From Craterostigma plantagineum (taxonomy: Eukaryota > Streptophyta > Magnoliopsida > Lamiales > Linderniaceae): a DNA stretch of 64,000 nt. The stretch covers positions 171,001 through 235,000 of the forward strand of contig JAPQWV010000495.1 of assembly GCA_027422505.1 (NCBI GenBank). The letters are read 5' to 3'. Positions 57,401-64,000 of this stretch are shown one piece after another. The translations under genes were made by a program, and so were the position numbers. The notes under the pieces are model-generated. The model saw nothing but the letters and a program-made list of their open reading frames with translations. It was not told the origin of the DNA and ran no database searches. The stretch's first letter is position 1, and every line of letters starts with the position of its first letter.

Positions 57401-58337
57401 CTATAAAACTTGTTGCTGAGCTGGACGAACCCGAAGACCAAAACTACGTCAGAAAACATGCGATGGAACAGGCGAGAGAACTCAACGTTAGCGTGCGTGA
57501 AGCTGCATCGCGCGTCTTCTCAAACGCGTCGGGCTCTTACTCGTCCAACGTTAACCTTGCCGTTGAGAACTCTTCGTGGAACGATGAGAAGCAGCTTCAA
57601 GACATGTACTTGAGCAGAAAATCTTTTGCGTTCGACTGTGATGCCCCTGGTACTGGTATGATGGAGAAACGGAAAATCTTCGAGATGGCTCTCAGTACGG
57701 CAGATGCCACGTTCCAAAACCTCGACTCCTCGGAGATTTCTCTTACGGATGTTAGTCACTACTTCGATTCCGACCCTACAAACCTCGTACAGAACTTGAG
57801 GAAAGATGGTAAGAAGCCTAGTGCTTATATTGCTGACACCACCACAGCCAATGCACAGGTACAACAACATTGGTATATATTCTTCTCTTCTTACTGTTAT
57901 GATTCATAGTTTAGTAAGTAGTTGGAAAACATGGTATGAATCGAAGAAACTGGATTTTAGGTGCGAACACTGTCCGAGACAGTGCGCCTGGATGCGAGAA
58001 CAAAGTTGCTGAACCCGAAATGGTACGAAGGCATGTTGAAGAGTGGGTATGAAGGAGTTCGTGAGATTGAGAAACGCCTCACAAACACGGTGGGTTGGAG
58101 CGCAACTTCAGGGCAGGTAGACAATTGGGTTTATGAAGAAGCAAACACGACTTTCATTGAAGACGAGCAGATGCTAAACAGGCTCATGAACACCAATCCC
58201 AACTCCTTCAGAAGCTTGTTCAGACATTCTTGGAGGCTAACGGCCGTGGTTACTGGGAAACCTCTGCAGAGAACATTGAGAGGTTAAGGCAGCTCTACTC
58301 GGAAGTCGAAGACAAGATAGAAGGAATTGATCGTTGA
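54492..58337 (+). pseudogene. CHLH: Mg-chelatase subunit H (CHLH/GUN5), 5'-truncated copy with two frame breaks
   Basis: Five exons (54492-55187, 55310-55392, 55481-57283, 57382-57858, 57961-58337) cover the family from about residue 340 of some 1380 to the end. Examples are [11 protein letters not shown] at the start, [94 protein letters not shown] and the C-terminal [17 protein letters not shown] binds protoporphyrin IX and Mg in chlorophyll synthesis. Here the N-terminal third is missing and its place is taken by the end of the PPR gene. One base is missing at about 54910 and another at about 58212. Intron 1 has a GC donor (CAG|GCAAGT). The remaining sequence is so well kept that the copy must be young. 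Confidence 0.88.
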
Positions 58338-59187
58338 TTCTGTCTTCTGTTTCCTGAGGAAGGAAGAGACAGACCTATACATTTTATATATAGTATCAAT
58401 GTGCAGCAGCCTAATAATATTAACCAATTTTCCCACCCTCTGTCTGGTACTGCGTGGTCGGTTGGATTCTTTCTGTAACTCTTTAAGACTATGATTCGAT
58501 GAAGTTGATGGTCTCAAACAAACTTTGTTTGGCCTTTAAATTTTGTTGCAGCCTAAATCTGTTGATCATGTCCAAAGTCAAACTATTATTTTGGTTTTGT
58601 TGGCATTTGCTGCCATATAAGTGATCATTCATTCTATCTGTATATAATATACAAGTTAAACGATATAAGTTTTACTTGTCCTTCCAACAACCTTAAAAGC
58701 TCTTTTCCATCCTCGACTAAACTAATTAAATCAAAAACCAAGCCAAAGCTTATATGTACACGCTGTTATGACCAAATAATAAAAACCATATATGCGTACC
58801 TCGTCCGTAGTGGAACCAAGTCAAGAAAGCTGGTGGAGGATTCAGTGGTCTGAGAATATGTAGTCCCCTAAATACTACCTTCAGTGATCGAGTTGTTCAC
58901 AGATCAAAGAAAGAAATCGTTCGATCACACAATATTTTTACTGTCGCACACAGAATCCCAAACAAAGAGAAGAATGGAAGCAATCTTTCATACATTGAAA
59001 ATCGTTGGATAATAACTTCAATGTATAATGTTGAGAATATACTTAATAAATACCCAAGTAGACTCTTCATCTTCCACTGAGCATTTGAAGAGGATCGAAG
59101 CCAATGTGCTATTAAAATATCAATAAAATACTGGAGTTTCTTTTTTTACTTTCTAATCTTCATATCAAAAATACATGTCAACATATA

Positions 59188-59232
<45 letters not shown>

Positions 59233-59401
59233 GCGTATGCTAAATTTAAAACAGATACATAACAACTGATACACACTGCACTTATTCCAACGCTTCTAGC
59301 ATCGCATGCATGCATGCATGCTAAGGAGGATCTATTAAAGGAACAGTTTATAGATCACAACAACATATAATGCGCCAAAGAAGATAATCGAGTTCTCTCA
59401 G
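58338..59401. other. Intergenic DNA with an (AT)n microsatellite
   Basis: Between the convergent chelatase and galactosyltransferase genes. An AT run of about 40 bp lies at 59190-59231 and GCATGCATGCATGCATG at 59306-59322. No gene is seen. Confidence 0.6.
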
Positions 59402-62400
59402 TTAAACTTGGATTTGGATAGACCATAGGTGGTACAACTCCTCTTTGGGCACTGGGAGGATGAACGTGGCAAGTCCTGTATCAGCTTCATAGTCGATCTC
59501 AGCGTCTTTGTTGTCCACAACACATTTCAGTGGTGGCTGAGAAGAGTAGATGCCAAAGCGCCCGCATCCTCTGGCCTTAAGTGTGATAGTAGCTCTAGGC
59601 TTTGAACGGCTGCTGCCACTAAAAGTCTCAGAACCATCAGAAAATATTTCATTTGTTTTTTGGACTTCAACCTTCTCTACAGCTCCACTTGAGTTGAACA
59701 TGTCCAGCAAACCGATTGGAGCAACTGATATGTTTTCCGTAACATTCTATTGCAGAAAATAGACGTGGTGTTAGCTACTATAATAGTCGAAATCGAATAA
59801 ATAAAAACTGACATACAACGACTAAGTCAGTCACCTACCTTCAGAGGACAGAGGTGGTAGAGTTGGTATTCAAGCACTTTGAGAGTCACGGGGATTGATG
59901 CACCTTTAGGCAAACGAATAACCTCTCCTGATTTCTGGGAGTAAACTATCGTTTCCTCATTCCACTCAGCTCCGGCGATTTGAGCTATGCCATCAACGTC
60001 CGTTGCTCGAACAGAGCTAGTAAGAGTCCCTGGGGAGGCATCGTGGATTCGAGTCTTTTTTACTAATTTGCACCACCCGGCACCTTGGCAATTGAAGACC
60101 CCGACCATCCCGGAGCATTTGTTCATGTTCCAGATTTTGAGCAAGCTGAATAAAAAAAGGCAAAAGGTCAACGGCGAATTTACATTTTCATTCGAATGGT
60201 TAAGATACATATATATATTATATGGCCAGACACCTTGTCCCATCTCGGGCAGGATCAGCAAAGAGACAGTCCACTGTAGGCCGTCCAGGCAATTGCGCAC
60301 GAAGAACCGATCCGTCGGGAAGAACCAACTTTCTCAGGAGCTCAAAATTGTGATGACCTGGTTTGTCGCTGAATAAACCAAAAACATTAATCTATGATTT
60401 ATGAAAATATATCTATTTATTTAATGCTCGCTATGAATTACCTGACATAAATTGCACATCCTCCCACAGCTCGAGCCGCTGCATGATAGTCAGCAGCTGG
60501 GTGCAGGCTCTGAAATAGTAATATGAATTTAACTTTTCATGAGTAAAATGACATAGTAGAAGAGTCTGCAATTGCGTTTCGCATAAATATTTGAGAAATG
60601 CTGCTGACATACGTGAAACATATCCCAATCGGGTTGCATGAACTCTCCCAGGAAAAGCGTGTTGTAAGCGACCGAAGAAATATGAATGGTGTGTGAGGCA
60701 GGATCACGAGGGTAGTAATCGTCAGATGCTCGGATAACTGCAGTCTGTCTTGTGCTGTATATCATATCAGTGTTGTGGCACATACAAGCAATGCATCCGT
60801 TATCAGTGAAGTTTCGATCAATGGAGGCTTCAAGAGCCTGGTGGTAGCTACGGGTGAGAGCAACTCTCCCACCGTGGCCAGCCCCAAGAGTCTCGATGAT
60901 GTTCTGGACATCAACTTTTACTCCATCAACTCCACATGAAGCCAAATAAGCGTGAAGCTCGTTGTAGAAATTGAAGATCTTTTTCGGGTGCACGAGGCCC
61001 AGCCCATGCACGGCAAGACTATCCATCAATGTCTGGTTGGTTGCCCATTACACCAGGAGATTGCACAGGATAAGCCAGGGCAGTGTCATAGTGTTCCAAT
61101 CCAGGGCCAGCTGGTTGCACTCCTCCCCAGTAACCGGCTAGCGCGTGCCACACGTACACAAACCTAAGTTGATATAATTACAGTATCCGTTTGTTAGAAA
61201 ACAAATTATTCTGCTTGCTTATAAATTAACATAGTTAGAGATATTATTACTTCACGTCGTGCTGCTGTTTGGCATCTTGGACAACATGTTTCAGACCTGA
61301 ATCCTGTTCAGCAGTTTTCCCATTCTTTTGGAATTTCGCGTTCTCTTTGATTCCAGTTAGCCTGTTGGCAAACCTAACAATCAAGAAGCAGCAGCATATC
61401 AGAGGAAACAGCAGGCAGGCTATGTGATAAATGCAGGGACAGACTTGAAGGGACTTCTCAATTGGGTAGTCAAATGCTGCAATTGAATTGGCACGTTATG
61501 ATTTACAATTACTCAAGGACGAAAAGGTTACTTACTGTGCTCCTTCTTGCACAACACAATTCTCATCTTGCTTGATGTCGCTTCCAATCTGTTGCCATCC
61601 ATCATCAATGATCAGAAAGCGAGGAGGCGTGCCCCCCTCAGATAAGCTGAGAAAAGCAAATAATATATTAGCAAACTCATAATCTATTCCATGGCGACAA
61701 CTCCCAAAAGAGGGAAAACTGTTTCACCTCTTAAGACCTTGATCGACGCCCTCTGCGGTTACATCAGTGTAAAAAGCATCCCATGTGCACCAGCCAAACC
61801 AGTCGAGGAACGACGGCAACTGCAAGTAGTCCAAAATGAATGCATATATCAAATTAGGACATACCTTCACTCATGCTATTCAATTGAAATGTCTACGCAC
61901 CTTCTTCTTCTCTCTGTGATGAAATGTCATCAAGTGCTTCTCAACAGCTCTGATTATTTACAAGGTAATTAGCTAACTAAGAAAGAAGTGCATTCAAAGA
62001 CGAGAAATCTGCAATTGTAGAAAGAATGCTACATTTTCTACTAACTAAGTTAGAAACGCATTCAAAGACAACGAATGTGCAAACGTAGAGAAAATGCTAA
62101 CATGTACTGCTAACTAAGAAAAAGCGCATTCAAAGACAAGGAATCTGCAAACATGGAAAGGAAAGAATGCATTACTTCACAGCATTGGTGACCACTTCAA
62201 AAGGATTAGTTCCGGCATGCATGTAGACCAGATGAAGCCCTTGATCAGTTTCAACGGCATTATCTCCTGCAAGAAAAACAAAAAAACAAGGTCGTTCCAA
62301 AGATTATATTTCAACGGCATTATCTCTCATGCTTTTGCCCTTAATCCTATACGCTTCACTAAAAATATGCATTTGAAGCATGAGATGGGATATTTGAGCT

Positions 62401-63249
62401 CTTCGTACTGTGTTTTAAATGGTAAGTTGACACCATCGCTCACAAAGATTATACGTCTTCTCTTTAATGTATGCATCTACAAGCTTGGCAAAGCAGAATA
62501 CGGGGGATCGCCTGAGAGGGGTATACCATGTTTCTATGCACGATTGACCCAAATGGTTTATGTTGCATGATGAAAAAGTACTCACCGCTCTCAAGGCAGA
62601 TCTCCAGCTCATTCTTGTCATTTCCTTGAAGAGCAGAGCGGAATTGTCCCTCAAGAACAGGCAGGAAAACAGTGTAGATAGTTGAGGCATCTTCATGTTC
62701 GCCTTTGCTCTCCACGAGCATGAATTGTGTCTCCAACGGAATATCCTTCCCACATGTCCCCATGCGTTGAGTCATCCACCAGAGTTTGAAACGGAATAAG
62801 CACACAAAACGGACATCCCTGATTCAAGAAACATGGAAAACAATGTTTGCTAACCACGTTCTCATTAACAATTCCTTCCACAATTGTTAACCAGGTGATA
62901 TAGCCGACTCTTAATTTGCTAAAAGTAAGTTGATGGACGAAAAATATAAACATGAAAATTAGAAAAATGAAGAGAAACAAAGTGAGCCTAGACAGTAACG
63001 TAAGTATACCATATCATGGAGGACAAAAGTTAGAAGCAAAATGAGAGGTCAGTGCTTACTCTAAGACCCCAACAGGAAAAACATGTAGGCTTTTGCTATC
63101 AGATGCCGTGGCTCCGATGAATGCACCTTCAACGAGGCCAACACCTGATCCTGGAGTCAATACAACGTTGTCGGGTACACCAGTGAGTATTGTCTTCCAT
63201 GAACCACAAGATTCCCGTCGTTAACGGAGATATTCGGAGTCACAGTCAT
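59402..63249 (-). CDS. Raffinose synthase/seed imbibition protein-like alpha-galactosidase (GH36), two frame breaks
   Basis: About twelve exons encode a protein of roughly 750 residues. It starts at 63249 with [18 protein letters not shown] and ends [10 protein letters not shown] with TAA at 59402-59404. Motifs of the plant GH36 group are present: [78 protein letters not shown] with the nucleophile Asp in [18 protein letters not shown], and [15 protein letters not shown]. It fits the clade of Arabidopsis SIP1/RFS1 and RFS2 better than true raffinose synthase 5, so the in-planta reaction (galactinol-sucrose galactosyl transfer or raffinose hydrolysis) is uncertain. One base is missing near 63197 (after VVHG) and the frame changes near 61029 (after MGNQPDI). 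Splice sites are otherwise intact. Confidence 0.82.
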
Positions 63250-64000
63250 ATTTTCCAAGATCTAGGAATGTTTCGGAGTTTAACAACAAACCCTGAACAA
63301 CAATAACCATATTATAGAAGATTACTCTCCCCTATCTTCAAGCTGTAATTGAGGGACAGAACAGCAAAATAGTTCGTGCAAATAGTCACTTGTATATTAA
63401 TAATAAAGGGAAATGGTCATTGCAGTTTGCATTTCAGCATAGCGATTTATCCATCACAGTTCACGTTGCACAAGATTGAGCCTATGCATGTAAAATCAAC
63501 CGCCCAAATTCCCGCACAAATTCACCGCAGACATCATTCATGCAAGCCTGTGAAGTTAGATTTACTCTACGTCCAATAACGATTATTATCTTGCAGTATA
63601 CATGGATGGAATTTTGAAGTTCATATGAAATGAGGAATAAGGTTTTTTCCATGGGGAACGGGAACAAAAATGTACTACTAAAGCCACAAATTTTAATTGA
63701 AAAGCATATGTCAGTCATATCATAGTGCATTGCATTGTTGGACCATCAGACCAACATCCAGATCTCTAAGATCCATTTTTAACTTTTCAAGGTATCTTTG
63801 TCAAACCTTTTTCTCTTTTCGCAGTCATATCATCATTTTTTCATCTTTTTATCTTTCGCTGCTCAAATAAAATCAGAAAGAAAAGAAAAAGGACAAAATT
63901 GCATTGATTGACGTCGGGCTAGAGATTCACACGGACACCTGAAGGAAGCATAATATCTATCCTAAAATCGATAACAAGTTAACAAAGACAGATTCGCATG
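63250..64000. other. Upstream region of the galactosyltransferase-like gene
   Basis: AT-rich, without coding signal. Presumably the 5'UTR and promoter of the minus-strand gene. Confidence 0.45.

Noticed and set aside
52245..58337. Helitron or Pack-MULE as carrier of the four-gene mosaic
   Set aside because: No CTRR end with hairpin and no long terminal inverted repeats were found around the block; junctions show microhomology instead.
61410..61495. Extra exon in the GH36 gene ([15 protein letters not shown])
   Set aside because: The neighbouring exons join in frame (Q-F-A-N-R) without it, so it is intron.

Overview
This is nuclear DNA from a flowering plant, almost certainly a eudicot. The protein-coding genes have short GT-AG introns and their closest recognisable relatives are plant genes: plastid UMP kinase, fibrillin 5, a B2-type CDK, Mg-chelatase H, an IQD protein, many PPR proteins and a raffinose-synthase-like enzyme. 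Plant transposons fill much of the space between them. The order cannot be fixed from sequence alone; an asterid is a guess.

Layout. 1-3300: minus-strand DUF1985-type transposon gene with a stop codon. 3535-5991: intact P-class PPR gene. 6439-8373 (minus) and 8767-11592 (plus): divergent pair of plastid UMP kinase and NOP58. 12.0-14.3 kb: relics of an ATG1-like kinase and an ATL-type RING gene. 14.9-16.3 kb: fibrillin 5. 17.47-21.23 kb: non-autonomous Copia element carrying a nested hAT MITE. 21.57-23.50 kb: CDKB2. 24.1-27.6 kb: Copia RT scrap, a 5'-truncated HMG-CoA reductase and a broken PLS-type PPR gene. 27.78-30.05 kb: MULE-like element with a small spliced ORF. 30.19-31.93 kb: L-2-hydroxyglutarate dehydrogenase. 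32.2-33.75 kb: UTP11. 33.6-41.2 kb: duplicated UTP11 upstream DNA flanking a PPR gene and loaded with MITEs, a LINE tail and a TRIM remnant. 43.0-50.4 kb: IQD, FAX1-like, a sugar-phosphate-translocator-type gene and a UGT. 52.2-58.3 kb: mosaic of SUFC fragment, UTP11 exon 1, PPR gene and 5'-truncated Mg-chelatase H. 59.4-63.2 kb: raffinose-synthase/SIP-like gene.

Main discovery candidate. A PPR gene (At1g77360-like) has no ATG near its N-terminus, but both of its copies (36.0-37.65 kb minus; 52.77-54.44 kb plus) sit downstream of a copied UTP11 first exon whose splice donor joins the PPR exon exactly in frame. Each copy predicts a 489-residue chimera with a nucleolar-protein N-terminus on a mitochondrial-type PPR protein. 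The second copy lies in a block assembled from at least four genes, with microhomology and a 20-nt templated duplication at one junction.

Caution. About a dozen frame breaks, mostly of one base and several in or beside short homopolymers, affect otherwise well-preserved genes (CDKB2, UMP kinase, Mg-chelatase H, translocator, FAX1-like, raffinose synthase-like, PLS-PPR). They may be consensus errors of the assembly rather than true mutations, so pseudogene calls resting only on them are provisional.
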